From positions 868,001 to 932,000 of the forward strand of contig NZ_CP038145.1 in NCBI RefSeq assembly GCF_004519515.1: DNA of 64,000 nucleotides. The letters run 5' to 3'. Position 1 is the first letter of the stretch; each line of letters starts with the position of its first letter. Source of the stretch: Actinobacillus indolicus. GTDB lineage: Bacteria; Pseudomonadota; Gammaproteobacteria; Enterobacterales; Pasteurellaceae. The notes beneath the pieces are model-generated. The model did no database searches. It was not told the DNA's origin and saw only the letters and a program-made list of their open reading frames with translations. A program made the translations under genes and the position numbers. Below, in pieces: positions 26,843-36,895 of the stretch.

Positions 26843-27636
26843 TGTGGCTCCACTCCTTTACTGAAGTTTCTGACCATGATTAACCCAATAAATAGCATCG
26901 CCAAATCACAAACTAAGAGGAATCCGACATGTTCGTAGGTTGGAATTGCATCACCGAAATAACCATGTCGGAACATTTCTGTCCCATTAACCATCGGTAC
27001 CCATTGAAAAATTTCTCTGGCTTGTTGTGGTAAGGTATGAAGAAAGAAAAAAGCACCAGAAAGAGGCATGAAGACGAAACTTAATGTACTCCAGATTTTC
27101 CCAAATGCTTCAAATTTTTGAGCAATAGAACAAATGATTAACCCTAACCCGATAGCGAATAATGCCATAATTAACCACGCAATCACCATATAAAGTGGAT
27201 CTTGGGGAAGATCAATCCAACCAATAGCAACAAAAGCAGACATAATTAATATCTGAGCAATGGTCGCACCGGCGATTTCGAGTAACATTCTCGCAAAAAT
27301 GGTATCTAAGACCCTGACATTACGGTGGTAAAGTAAACTTAGGTTTGAAGATATCGCTCCAATAGCTCTATTTGATGCATTACGCCACATCATCATGAGT
27401 GGGTAGCCAGTAATTGCGAAAGCGACAATATTCAGCGTGGACATTTGATCTGCACGAACAAATTTCCATAATAATGCAATGAATAGCGTCATGATTAAAG
27501 GCTCAACAAAAAGCCATAAAAAACCAATGTTCTTACGTCCATATCTTGTGATGATTTCACGCATAAGTAGGGCGTTAATAACACGCCCTTGAATCACCAA
27601 AGAACGTTTAAATGTTGTTTGGTCACCGTATCGCAT
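26839..27636 (-). CDS. cpxB: Capsule export ABC transporter permease CpxB (KpsM-like)
   Basis: 265 residues with about six membrane helices of the ABC-2 type; begins with a cytoplasmic segment then RVINALLMREIITRYGRKNIGFLW, typical of KpsM/BexB. Forms the inner-membrane channel with CpxA. Its ATG shares its last base region with the cpxC stop, so translation is coupled. Confidence 0.93.
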   Translation of the reverse strand: MRYGDQTTFKRSLVIQGRVINALLMREIITRYGRKNIGFLWLFVEPLIMTLFIALLWKFVRADQMSTLNIVAFAITGYPLMMMWRNASNRAIGAISSNLSLLYHRNVRVLDTIFARMLLEIAGATIAQILIMSAFVAIGWIDLPQDPLYMVIAWLIMALFAIGLGLIICSIAQKFEAFGKIWSTLSFVFMPLSGAFFFLHTLPQQAREIFQWVPMVNGTEMFRHGYFGDAIPTYEHVGFLLVCDLAMLFIGLIMVRNFSKGVEPQ

Positions 27637-28763
27637 TAGTTTTTATGCTCTCTAATACTTGCAACTAATAATCCTAAAACACCATATAACATTAAGCCGA
27701 TGATAAAGGTCGCTAAAATATTATATAAACGGTAAGGTTCTAAAGCCCAGTCTGGTTTACTTGGTTTATCAATCACTTCCAAATAAAGTTGCTGGCGATC
27801 AGCTTCTCCTCTTGTATTTTGTAAAGAGGTCATTGCCGCAGTCAGCTGTTGCTGAGCTAACTCATTTGCTAACACAAGACGTTGATATTCAGCTGTTTGT
27901 GTTGCAATGGAGTTATTACTTCCTGAAAGAGATTTTGATTGTTGCTCAATTTCTTTACGTAAACTTTTTTGACGCATTTCTAATGCTTCAACCTGTGGGT
28001 TTTCAGGCGTAATTGAAAGCAATTGTGCCAATTGTGTTTCTACACGAATCAGCTCGCTCTTTAATGAAGAAATTAAAGAAAGCTGAACACCCGATTGTGC
28101 AGGTAAATCAAAAATTTTATTTTTGATACGATATTTTGTTAAGGCATCCGCAGTATCACTCACATTTTTTTCTGCTTCTTGCACTGCTTGTGTTGCATAT
28201 TCTAGTGTATCTTTGCGTGCACGTTCATTGAGTCTATTGATTAACTCTTCCCCCATATCAAGTAACTTTTGGTTTACAAGTTGTCCCTCGGCCGCATCAA
28301 AAGCACGTACTTTTAAGGTTGAAATACCTGATACTGCGTCTAAATCAATACTCAAATGATTCTTGAAGTAACGGAAAAAGGCTTCTTGTGAATCATTTAA
28401 ACCGAATCCATTGAAACGGCTCAAAATATCTCCTTTTGAGTCATAAAAACTTTTTACAGGTATCGTTTGTTGCAACTGCTCTAACGCAGTTAATGAACGC
28501 ATATACTCTTGAACCGTATAAGCATCATCTTGAGAACGAGAGAACCCCGTACTTTGTAATAAAGCACCAAACCCAGTTAAGGAAGATTGATTTTTAGGAG
28601 ATCGCACAACAAAGCTTGATTCAGAGATATAAACATCTGATGCAATGCTACCAAAATATACCGTTGAAGCTACCGTAGGAATAATCACGGTTAGCCATAG
28701 TAATGGTTTAGTAAACCAACGTTGCTTTTTTTTCTGTTTTGGAGTTTGTACAGCGTCTGTCAT
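27636..28763 (-). CDS. cpxC: Capsule export inner-membrane PCP protein CpxC (KpsE-like)
   Basis: 375 residues. Two membrane helices (about 18-38 and 345-368) flank a large periplasmic domain with coiled coil (about 180-320). The proline-rich end of the domain (KPSKPDWALEPYR) is typical of KpsE/BexC polysaccharide co-polymerases. It links the ABC exporter with the outer-membrane protein CpxD. Confidence 0.92.
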   Translation of the reverse strand: MTDAVQTPKQKKKQRWFTKPLLWLTVIIPTVASTVYFGSIASDVYISESSFVVRSPKNQSSLTGFGALLQSTGFSRSQDDAYTVQEYMRSLTALEQLQQTIPVKSFYDSKGDILSRFNGFGLNDSQEAFFRYFKNHLSIDLDAVSGISTLKVRAFDAAEGQLVNQKLLDMGEELINRLNERARKDTLEYATQAVQEAEKNVSDTADALTKYRIKNKIFDLPAQSGVQLSLISSLKSELIRVETQLAQLLSITPENPQVEALEMRQKSLRKEIEQQSKSLSGSNNSIATQTAEYQRLVLANELAQQQLTAAMTSLQNTRGEADRQQLYLEVIDKPSKPDWALEPYRLYNILATFIIGLMLYGVLGLLVASIREHKN

Positions 28764-28772
28764 GATTTATTC

Positions 28773-29954
28773 CTATAGTGCTTTAACATTACTAATTGTA
28801 CTGGTGACTGGTGAAGTTAAAGAGAAGATCATTCTCAAGAATTTCTGGAATTCAGCCAGTGGTGCATTTGAGACATAGACAATATCTTTGTCTTGCATAG
28901 GGAAACGCTGTAGTAAAAACATTGATTTTGGATCAAGTAAATCAACTTGATAAACAGTAGGTACATCAATACCTACTCCATAACCTTTCGCTTCCCAAAT
29001 TTGTTGTTGTTCTAAATCAAGTTGACCAAAAGGAATATGGCGGAAGACAAATACACCTCTAGGATCAGAGCGATCATCAATCAAACCTCCCATTTTACCA
29101 ATAGCTTCAGCTAAAGTAATACCACGAGTTGAGAACTTGACTTGTTGATTTGTCCCCACTGCCCCTAAACCTGTAAAACTATATGGCGTAGTTAACAATG
29201 AAACAACATCGCCAGAACGGAGGGTAATATTTTGCGTTGGATCGGCAATTAATGTTTCAAAAGCAAGCGTTTTAACTTGATGCCCACGTGTTAATTGAAT
29301 GGTGACATCCTGGATATCTGCTTGTGCCCCCCCTACCGCAGAAACCGCATCTAATACACGCTCACCACCAGAAGTCAGAGGCATTCGAATAGTATTGCCT
29401 TGACGAATAACGGTAACATCTGAAGAGTTATTATTTACAATACGAACTAACGCCTGAGGTTGATTTGCTTTACGGGCTAAGCTTGACACAATTTGAGCTT
29501 GAATACTTTCGGGCGTTTTACCTGCAACAGAAATATTCCCGACAAAAGGTACTGAAATCGTTCCATTCTTACTGACCATTTGAGGTGGGAGCTGAGTTAA
29601 ATGACTACTACCTTGTCCTTCTATTGAAAGTGTACCACCGAACAAAACAGCTGGAGGGGCTTCCCAAATAGAAATTTCAAGCATATCACCTACATTTGCT
29701 GTTCCAGCATATCCGCCACGCCCTTGCAAACCATCAAAGCCAGAAAATAGCTGGCTTTCTTGCGCTCTATATAGGGTTTGAACAATTTGGTTATTGAGTT
29801 CCACAAGATTCACATCTGGAAGTTGCTGGTTCCCATTCACTTCAGTGACTTTGCTGTAACTAGGGCCTGAGGTTGGGAGAGAAGAGCAGGCTGAAAGCAT
29901 TATTACTGCCACCAAAGGTAATAATTTTTTGTATTTTGGCATATTCATGAACAT
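28773..29954 (-). CDS. cpxD: Capsule export outer-membrane lipoprotein CpxD (Wza/KpsD/BexD-like)
   Basis: About 393 residues from ATG 29954; in-frame ATGs also at 29948 and 29942, and a longer open frame upstream lacks a signal sequence. The signal ends in lipobox L-S-A-C, so CpxD is a lipoprotein. Poly_export domain (GDMLEISIWEAP) and SLBB domains follow. It forms the outer-membrane channel for capsule. First gene of cpxDCBA, divergent from cps; the 97-190 bp between them holds both promoters. Confidence 0.92.
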   Translation of the reverse strand: MFMNMPKYKKLLPLVAVIMLSACSSLPTSGPSYSKVTEVNGNQQLPDVNLVELNNQIVQTLYRAQESQLFSGFDGLQGRGGYAGTANVGDMLEISIWEAPPAVLFGGTLSIEGQGSSHLTQLPPQMVSKNGTISVPFVGNISVAGKTPESIQAQIVSSLARKANQPQALVRIVNNNSSDVTVIRQGNTIRMPLTSGGERVLDAVSAVGGAQADIQDVTIQLTRGHQVKTLAFETLIADPTQNITLRSGDVVSLLTTPYSFTGLGAVGTNQQVKFSTRGITLAEAIGKMGGLIDDRSDPRGVFVFRHIPFGQLDLEQQQIWEAKGYGVGIDVPTVYQVDLLDPKSMFLLQRFPMQDKDIVYVSNAPLAEFQKFLRMIFSLTSPVTSTISNVKAL

Positions 29955-30144
29955 TTTAATCTCATTAGAGGTACATAGAAATATACTGTGTATTGTACTA
30001 TATAAAGCTAATAAATATAAACTTGCAGAAATATTTTTACAAAGCACTCATATAATAAATTTTTATGATTATAGCTCTTACTAAACGTAAATATAGTCAG
30101 TATAATAGTTAATAGCCCCACAAAGGAGTAAGAGAGATTATAGA
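29955..30144. promoter_or_regulatory. Divergent promoter region between cpxDCBA and cps
   Basis: Very AT-rich. On the plus strand a perfect TATAAT at 30101-30106 could serve cpsA, with only a weak -35 (TTACTA at 30078). On the minus strand several TATA-like hexamers precede cpxD but none is clear. No JUMPstart/ops element is seen. Confidence 0.5.
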
Positions 30145-31293
30145 ATGAAAGGCAAAGTTGCATTTATAGTTTGGAATACATTCCAACTTTTACAATTTAA
30201 GCCATTACTACAAGCTTTACCAACAGCCTTACTCGTGATTGAAAAACGTCCAAAAAGCCAAGAGTTCGATAGAACATTATTAGAAGCAATTCCGAATAAT
30301 GTAGCATATATCAATAGTAAAAATGTATTCAATAAGTTAGATGGAAAATTTGACATACTAATAACTCAAACAGTATTTGAACAACTCTATTTATTTAAAG
30401 CGACAAAAATTGTCATGCTACAGTATGGATATGCAAAAGAGCCCCATAATTATGGAGCATGGCGAGCATTAGCAGATCTCAATTTAGTCTATGGCCAATA
30501 TGCTTATGAGCGAATATCTTATTTCTCGCCAACCGAAATCGTTGGCTGTCCACGCTATCAACATCTAAAAGAGAACTCTTTTTATCAAAAATCATACGAT
30601 AAATACAAAAACCTCCTAGATCCAAATAAGCAAACAATCTTATATGCTCCAAGCTGGGGAGAACTGTCTAGTTTTTCTACATACATCAATACGCTTTATG
30701 AACAAACTAAGAATTATAATGTCCTAGTTAAGTTACACCATAACACTATTCTGTTAAACAAAACACATGATACGAAATCGTATCAAACTCTATTTTTTGG
30801 GGTTCATTTCTTTTATGAAAATGAAGATATTTTAGAGTTAATATCTATATCCGATATAGTTATTTCCGATTATAGTGGAGCTATTTTTGATGCTATTTTC
30901 TGTGAGAAACAACTTATTCTAGTTTCAATTCCAGAGTTAAAAGCAGAAAAAATTGACCAATTTAGTTTAGAGGTGTCTCGTAGACATCTACTTGGTATAG
31001 AAGTATTAACACCTGATGAATTAGAGCAAATTTTATCTAATCCAAACCACACATTAGTTAAGAAACCTATAAATAATGAGCTGTTTTCATTATTATTTCA
31101 TACAGCTACTAATCCTGTAGACAATATCATTAAATGTTTACAGAATTTATTACAAGGAAAATATCAGCTTAATCAACAACAACTTTATGTTAGACAAGTC
31201 GTGCAACAGTTATATCTTGAAAAGCATAAAAAAGAGAAAAACAAAGGTTTTGGTAAAATAGGCAAAATATCCAACCGGATATTACGAAGATAA
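30145..31293 (+). CDS. cpsA: CpsA: CDP-glycerol glycerophosphotransferase-like capsule enzyme
   Basis: 382 residues, GT-B type. The C-terminal half carries TagF/TagB-family motifs: YAPSWGE, VLVKLHHN (family K-x-H) and SDIVISDYSGAIFDAI. The N-terminal domain is degenerate: an IVMLQYGYAKEPHN segment stands where TagF has H-G-T/I-P. It ends with a basic tail. It probably transfers glycerol phosphate to a primer or chain. First gene of cps; TATAAT 39 bases upstream. Confidence 0.78.
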   Translation: MKGKVAFIVWNTFQLLQFKPLLQALPTALLVIEKRPKSQEFDRTLLEAIPNNVAYINSKNVFNKLDGKFDILITQTVFEQLYLFKATKIVMLQYGYAKEPHNYGAWRALADLNLVYGQYAYERISYFSPTEIVGCPRYQHLKENSFYQKSYDKYKNLLDPNKQTILYAPSWGELSSFSTYINTLYEQTKNYNVLVKLHHNTILLNKTHDTKSYQTLFFGVHFFYENEDILELISISDIVISDYSGAIFDAIFCEKQLILVSIPELKAEKIDQFSLEVSRRHLLGIEVLTPDELEQILSNPNHTLVKKPINNELFSLLFHTATNPVDNIIKCLQNLLQGKYQLNQQQLYVRQVVQQLYLEKHKKEKNKGFGKIGKISNRILRR

Positions 31294-31311
31294 TATTTAA
31301 AGGGAATCATT

Positions 31312-31743
31312 ATGAAAAAAGTATTAACTTACGGTACATTTGATTTATTACATCATGGACATATTCGATTATTAGAACGAGCAAGATCGTTAGGTGATCA
31401 TTTAACTGTTGCTATTTCAACTGACAAATTTAATTTAGAATGTAAAAATAAAATTTGTGCCTATAGTTATGAAGAACGTAAGCACATATTAGAAGCTATC
31501 CGCTACGTTGACCAAGTAATTCCTGAAACGCACTGGGAACAAAAAATCGAAGATGTTAAAAACCATGAAATAGATATTTTTGTCATGGGAGATGATTGGG
31601 AAGGTCATTTTGATTTTCTACAAGAATATTGTGAAGTTGTTTATTTACCTCGTACACCAGATATATCAACGACAAAAGTAAAAAAAATGTTGGCAGAAAA
31701 AAATCTAGCTAAAGATCAAAAACAAATTCATGAAAAAGAGTAA
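31312..31743 (+). CDS. cpsB: CpsB: glycerol-3-phosphate cytidylyltransferase (TagD-like)
   Basis: 143 residues. Nucleotidyltransferase motif Y-G-T-F-D-L-L-H-H-G-H at 7-17 (HxGH) and C-terminal R-T-P-D-I-S-T-T, the TagD signature. Makes CDP-glycerol from CTP and sn-glycerol 3-phosphate, the donor for the TagF-like enzymes here. Its presence is the best evidence that the capsule contains glycerol phosphate. GAATCATT weakly marks the ribosome-binding site; cpsC begins 5 bases after the stop. Confidence 0.93.
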   Translation: MKKVLTYGTFDLLHHGHIRLLERARSLGDHLTVAISTDKFNLECKNKICAYSYEERKHILEAIRYVDQVIPETHWEQKIEDVKNHEIDIFVMGDDWEGHFDFLQEYCEVVYLPRTPDISTTKVKKMLAEKNLAKDQKQIHEKE

Positions 31744-31748
31744 GCTTT

Positions 31749-32891
31749 ATGGTGACTTTCTATTCGATACAAACTCAATCCTTAAAGAGAGTATTAAGAG
31801 AGGCTAACTACAAATATTCACTATTAGCTTATTGGTATGGTTATCGGATTCTAAAAGCCCTAACAGAGGCACAGCATAAAAAAGTTAGAAATTTGGCTGA
31901 AAAAATGACACAAAAAGGCATTAGTGTTGGTTATTATTATCTAGCACAAAGCTATTTTCTATGTGGAGAATATCAGCTTGCTGAACAAGCGGTCAGAAAA
32001 GTCTCAAATTTTACCAAAATGCCAGAAGCTATCTTTTTGTATTCAGATATTTTAGTGAGACAACACCGAAAGAAAGAGGCTTGGGATGTACTTGTACAAT
32101 GTACTTTAGAAAATTCTCGCAAGAAAGTTTGGGTTTACCTCTCTAATTTGGTAGAGAAAGCTCAAGATTTTGCAAATTTAGAAGAGCATATTCAATATGT
32201 AAGAAATGCGACAGATTTCTTAAAAAATGATCCTCTTTTTCACCCTAGAATAAATGCGGCATTACGTGCAGGCTTAAATGATGAGGCTCTAGTGTTGGCA
32301 AAACAGCAATCTCAAATATCGAAAGTGGGAAAAAAAGCATCATCAAATTTTTCTGATACATTAGCAGCAAAAGCATTAGCAGATTTAAAGAAAGCATTAG
32401 ATTTACATCGCATTTCTTTTTTCTTAATTAGTGGCACGCTTCTAGGCTGTATCCGAGAGGGAAAATTATTGGGACATGATAAAGATATTGATGTAGGAGT
32501 CTGGGACGAGTATAGCTATGATGAATTAGTACATTATTTATCAACATCAGGATATTTTTATATTGTACCAACAAGAACAAAACATCTTATCACCTTAAGA
32601 CATGTGAATGGTATTGTGATCGATGTATTTATTCACTATCGTGAACCTAATGATTATTGGCATGCTGGGGTAAAAATTAAATGGCATAATTCGCCATTTA
32701 ATTTAATAAAAACAGAATTTCTAGGAGAAAGTTATCTTATCCCAGAGAATTATGATTTGTATCTAACAGAAAATTATGGTGATTGGCGTACACCAAAAAC
32801 AAAATTTGATAGTGCAGTAGATACGCCTAATATGGAAATAATTAATCAAGTTGAAATGAAAATCTATCAACTTAAACATTTACTTTCTTAG
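31749..32891 (+). CDS. cpsC: CpsC: LicD-family phosphotransferase with N-terminal helical repeats
   Basis: 380 residues. The N-terminal 200 residues are helical and TPR-like (GYYYLAQSYFLCGEYQLAEQA). From 205 comes a LicD domain with LISGTLLGCIREGKLLGHDKDIDVG (227-250 region): glycine turn and acidic D-x-D metal site. LicD proteins transfer phosphorylated small molecules (phosphocholine, polyol phosphates) from CDP donors. An exact USS lies inside (31985-31993). Role in side-chain or linker phosphate transfer is inference. Confidence 0.8.
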   Translation: MVTFYSIQTQSLKRVLREANYKYSLLAYWYGYRILKALTEAQHKKVRNLAEKMTQKGISVGYYYLAQSYFLCGEYQLAEQAVRKVSNFTKMPEAIFLYSDILVRQHRKKEAWDVLVQCTLENSRKKVWVYLSNLVEKAQDFANLEEHIQYVRNATDFLKNDPLFHPRINAALRAGLNDEALVLAKQQSQISKVGKKASSNFSDTLAAKALADLKKALDLHRISFFLISGTLLGCIREGKLLGHDKDIDVGVWDEYSYDELVHYLSTSGYFYIVPTRTKHLITLRHVNGIVIDVFIHYREPNDYWHAGVKIKWHNSPFNLIKTEFLGESYLIPENYDLYLTENYGDWRTPKTKFDSAVDTPNMEIINQVEMKIYQLKHLLS

Positions 32892-32905
32892 TATAAGTAG
32901 AATTT

Positions 32906-35869
32906 ATGAAAATAGTAAAAAATTTATATCATCATATTGTTGCTCCAAAAGAATATCATCAAGGTCTTGTGCTCTATAAACGGAAAAAATGGCATCAGGC
33001 TTTACTTGCTTTTGAGCGAGCTTATAAACAAGCTCCTAATCATGCTAAAAATGTATTTAAGTTAGGGTTATGCCATCTTAAATTAGGACAATATCCTGAA
33101 GCCCAAATGTATATTTCAAAAGCAATAGAGTTAGCTCCTTATAATACTTCTTGGAGAAAGCAATTAGAGCAGAGTTATCGTAAATTGAATAATAGTGGAG
33201 CATTAGCAGGTATCAAGGAATTCCCAATTGTTCCTCGCATTAGTCATTCAGCTTTATTTTTCAATAGAAATAAGAAAACGCTATTACTTATTCCTTCTGA
33301 CTATAACCATAGGGTAATGGCAGATATTTCTTCATTTATTCCTTTCTATCAAGAACAGTTTGATATTTATATTATCTTAAGAGATTTAGAACAAGATATT
33401 ATCAAGCATCAGTCTCATACATTAGTAAAACAAGGGACATCATTCGGAGAGTTTCTGAAATTTACAGCTGATTACGTGATTGACTCAGGAACAATGAATT
33501 ATAGTTATCGTATTACGGATACTAACAAATGGGTATCTGTATGGCACGGTATTCCGTATAAAAAAATGTTTGTAGATTTAAACATTGAACATCTTTCTAC
33601 GGCGATTCGCTACAATTTAGCCTATGATGCCATGATTTCAATGTCCGATTTTTATACCAATACGTTCCTTCGTAAGGCAATGCGTTATGATGGTGAAATT
33701 CTCCAACTTGGTTGTGCCAAAATGGATAATCTTCTTAAACAAAATAGCCCAAAAGCAAATAATAATGAAGTTAGAAAGATACTAATTTCTCAGTTAGGTT
33801 TGCCTGAAAACAAAAAATTTGTATTGTATGCTCCTACATATAGAGCATCATCAGCTAAATGCCCATTCGATAAACAAAAATTACTCACTATTTTAGGAAA
33901 GGAATATCACTTAATTTATATCACATCAGAAACTTACCCAGCAGAGAAAGGGGTAAATTACTTACCACACTTATCAAATATAGAGGCATTATTACTTTCA
34001 GATATCTTAATTAGTGACTATAACCCCTTGATATATCAATTCGATAGATATAATAGGCCCGTTGTACTTATTCAAACAGATCGAGAGGATTTTATGAGAG
34101 CGAATCCGGCTCGTAAAGAAGAACTAAATGTTCTGGCATCTCGTTATTATGTTGCAAATTCTTCGGAAGAGTTCTATTCATTAGATTGGGGAGTGTTAAA
34201 ACAGGAAGGCATCGGTAATGCTTTGCCTAAGAATATTGGCATTTCAGATTTGCGCTATAAATTAGGTATACCTGTTAATAAAAAAGTAATTTTATATGCG
34301 CCAACGTATCGTGAAGCGGGAGCAGTTACGCTGCCATTCAATCCTAAAAAATTACTGAAAAAGCTAAACAATGAATATGTTATTATAACTAAAATGCACT
34401 ACTTAAATTATCTAGAAAAATCCTATGATAATGTCGTAGATTGCACATCATATTCTGATATGGCAGATTTAATGAAAATGGCAGATATCTTAATTAGCGA
34501 TTATTCATCACTTGTATTAGATTACGCTATTTTGAATAAACCTATTGTATTATTCCAATACGATTATGAAGAATATATGCAACAACGTGGAGTTTATTTT
34601 GACTTCAATGATTATTTAACTAGCTCACAAATTATTAAACAAGAACAAGAACTTTATAAATTAGATTGGTTAAAGCTAGAATCTAATAATCATAAAATTA
34701 TTGAAACTTTTTACCCATTAGAAGACGGAAATTCAACACAACGTATTGTTGATGCCATTAACTTTAATCCAGAGAATCGTCAAAGTAAGGATATTATTTT
34801 CTTAGTAAATGATTTGAATCAAATAGGTGGTGTTCATACATTCTTAAAAAATATGGCAAAATATTATAAACAAAAATATAACTCGCGTATTTTTGTGATT
34901 GCCATTAAAGAATTTGCGATAGCCAACTCTGAGTATCATTTACTTGAAAGCCCTTATATTGATTTTAAATTATCAAGTCAATATCTTGCGGGTGCTTGTA
35001 CAAATATCTTACAAAATACTGATGGGCTTGTCATTTCATTACAATTTTCTGCACATATGCATTTTCAAAAATATCTTACTAATGCAAAATCGGTATTGAT
35101 GTTCCATGGTGATGTTAAAGATATGATATCAAAAGAAATGTATTCGTGGCATTTAGATGCACTTAATGAAAATAAAATTTTCAATTATGAGAAATTGTTG
35201 TTATTAACAGAATCAGCAGTTACGTTATTAAAACCGCATTTAATTCCAGAAATACAAGATAAACTCGGGTTTATGCACAATTCTATTGATGCCGAATTTA
35301 TGCCTATAGCTTATAAGAATACTTTTGCGACTGCCGTTATTTCTCGTTTAGATGCAGACAAAAATATCTTTGCTATTATTGATTTAGGAAAAGCAATTTT
35401 AGATAAAAAAGCCAATATTATCGTAAATGTATACGGTGATGGTGCATTAAAAGATGATTTTATGGCTGAAATTGAGAAATATCAATTACAAGACATTATT
35501 AAACTAAAAGGCTTTGAAAGTGATAAAGCAAAAATTTTTGCTGAAAACGATTCTCTACTGTTAATGAGTAAATCGGAAGGTTTCGGGCTTGTTATCTTAG
35601 AAGCCTATGCTTATGGAAAACCGGCTATTGTATTTGACTCATTTACCGCAGCCAAAGATGTTGTGGAAGATAAAAAATCAGGTTTCTTATTACCTTATGG
35701 TGACTATGAAGGTGTAATCCATGCGGTTCATCAATGTGGAACGCTTACAAGCGGTGAGATTCAAGCAAAATTTTACCAATTTTCAAATGAGACTGTATTT
35801 AAGCAATGGAATCAACTCATTACTGAGTTAGATGAAAAGCAAACTGAAGCAGAATTAGGGGAAGAATAA
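32906..35869 (+). CDS. cpsD: CpsD: multidomain capsule polymerase (TPR, two TagF-like modules, GT4 glycosyltransferase)
   Basis: 987 residues. TPR-like helices at 15-95. First TagF-like module 115-430: WHGIPYKK (H214) and APTYR (309-313), but K-x-H is absent and SDY is followed by NP (SDYNP 370-374). Second, C-terminal-half-only module 440-620: APTYRE, T-K-M-H (H498), SDYSSLVLDYA. GT4 domain 630-980 with LVNDLNQIGGVHTFLKNM and MSKSEGFGLVILEAYAYG. It probably alternates glycerol-phosphate and sugar addition; similar modular polymerases exist in A. pleuropneumoniae. A USS lies at 35747-35755. Confidence 0.82.
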   Translation: MKIVKNLYHHIVAPKEYHQGLVLYKRKKWHQALLAFERAYKQAPNHAKNVFKLGLCHLKLGQYPEAQMYISKAIELAPYNTSWRKQLEQSYRKLNNSGALAGIKEFPIVPRISHSALFFNRNKKTLLLIPSDYNHRVMADISSFIPFYQEQFDIYIILRDLEQDIIKHQSHTLVKQGTSFGEFLKFTADYVIDSGTMNYSYRITDTNKWVSVWHGIPYKKMFVDLNIEHLSTAIRYNLAYDAMISMSDFYTNTFLRKAMRYDGEILQLGCAKMDNLLKQNSPKANNNEVRKILISQLGLPENKKFVLYAPTYRASSAKCPFDKQKLLTILGKEYHLIYITSETYPAEKGVNYLPHLSNIEALLLSDILISDYNPLIYQFDRYNRPVVLIQTDREDFMRANPARKEELNVLASRYYVANSSEEFYSLDWGVLKQEGIGNALPKNIGISDLRYKLGIPVNKKVILYAPTYREAGAVTLPFNPKKLLKKLNNEYVIITKMHYLNYLEKSYDNVVDCTSYSDMADLMKMADILISDYSSLVLDYAILNKPIVLFQYDYEEYMQQRGVYFDFNDYLTSSQIIKQEQELYKLDWLKLESNNHKIIETFYPLEDGNSTQRIVDAINFNPENRQSKDIIFLVNDLNQIGGVHTFLKNMAKYYKQKYNSRIFVIAIKEFAIANSEYHLLESPYIDFKLSSQYLAGACTNILQNTDGLVISLQFSAHMHFQKYLTNAKSVLMFHGDVKDMISKEMYSWHLDALNENKIFNYEKLLLLTESAVTLLKPHLIPEIQDKLGFMHNSIDAEFMPIAYKNTFATAVISRLDADKNIFAIIDLGKAILDKKANIIVNVYGDGALKDDFMAEIEKYQLQDIIKLKGFESDKAKIFAENDSLLLMSKSEGFGLVILEAYAYGKPAIVFDSFTAAKDVVEDKKSGFLLPYGDYEGVIHAVHQCGTLTSGEIQAKFYQFSNETVFKQWNQLITELDEKQTEAELGEE

Positions 35870-35870
35870 A

Positions 35871-36881
35871 ATGTTCAAACGATTATTTAAGAAAAAAGTA
35901 ACAAAACCTTTAATTTCTGTGCTTGTACCTTGCTATAACTCTCGTAAAACATTACCAGCAACACTACAATCACTCCAAAAATCACATTATAAAAATTTAG
36001 ATGTGATGATTGTGGATGATGGACATGAAGTTAAAGTAAAAGATATTGTAGAATCTTTTAAGGATAAGCGTTTTCGCTATTTTGATAAGCAAAATGAAGG
36101 CCTAGGGCTTACTCGTAACTTTGGTATTCAGAATGCACTAGGCGAATATATTTTCTTTTTAGATTCAGATGATCTGATTTACCCCGATGCTTTTACACAT
36201 TTAATGGATTATGCCTTAGAACATCAATTAGATGTGGTTTCTGGTGTGACAGTTCGTAAAGATTTTGAAACAGGTGAAGAAAGCGAATGGTTTAGAAGTC
36301 TATATAAAATCAAAAGTATTAACACCTTTGAGAACCGTTTAACACAGTTTGATGATACACTTTCCACAAATAAACTCTATAAAATCGATGTGCTAAAACA
36401 AAATAATATTTACTTTGAAACAGGTTTATATGAGGATAAGTTATTCACAGCCAAGCTTTATTCTAAAGTAGATCGTATAGGACTAATTGATGAAAGAATT
36501 TATGTGTGGTTAATTTACGGTAATCAAACCAGTATTACAACCACAAAATCACTAAATAATTTTAAAGGAAGAATGACTGCAATCAATAATTTATGGCAGT
36601 ATATTCCCGAATTACGTAAAGCATATCAAATTGCTTTTTATATGAATCATGATCTATTGATTTATTTACGCGAATTTCAATTCTATACCGAAGAGGAAAA
36701 AGAAGAAATTTACCAAATAGCGAATGAGTTTATTCAAAAACATAAAAAATATGTTTATAACCGTTTGGTTACGAATAATTATAATCGAGCTTGTTTGGAT
36801 GCTTTATGTGATAATGATAAAAATAAATTTATATATACTGCAAATATACTTTCAAAAGTTTTTTATAAAGGCAACATATAG
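35871..36881 (+). CDS. cpsE: CpsE: GT2 family glycosyltransferase
   Basis: 336 residues. GT-A fold with SVLVPCYNS at 17-25, VDDG and F-L-D-S-D-D (DxD metal site), and a GLGLTRNFGI helix. Starts one base after the cpsD stop, so translation is coupled. It adds a sugar to the repeat unit or primer; donor unknown. Confidence 0.85.
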   Translation: MFKRLFKKKVTKPLISVLVPCYNSRKTLPATLQSLQKSHYKNLDVMIVDDGHEVKVKDIVESFKDKRFRYFDKQNEGLGLTRNFGIQNALGEYIFFLDSDDLIYPDAFTHLMDYALEHQLDVVSGVTVRKDFETGEESEWFRSLYKIKSINTFENRLTQFDDTLSTNKLYKIDVLKQNNIYFETGLYEDKLFTAKLYSKVDRIGLIDERIYVWLIYGNQTSITTTKSLNNFKGRMTAINNLWQYIPELRKAYQIAFYMNHDLLIYLREFQFYTEEEKEEIYQIANEFIQKHKKYVYNRLVTNNYNRACLDALCDNDKNKFIYTANILSKVFYKGNI

Positions 36882-36895
36882 ATCAAGGAATCAAC

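Noticed and set aside
33800..34600. Repeated APTYR/SDY segments in cpsD as assembly error or frameshifted gene fusion
   Set aside because: The two copies differ throughout and the frame is open for 987 residues, so this is a true module duplication.
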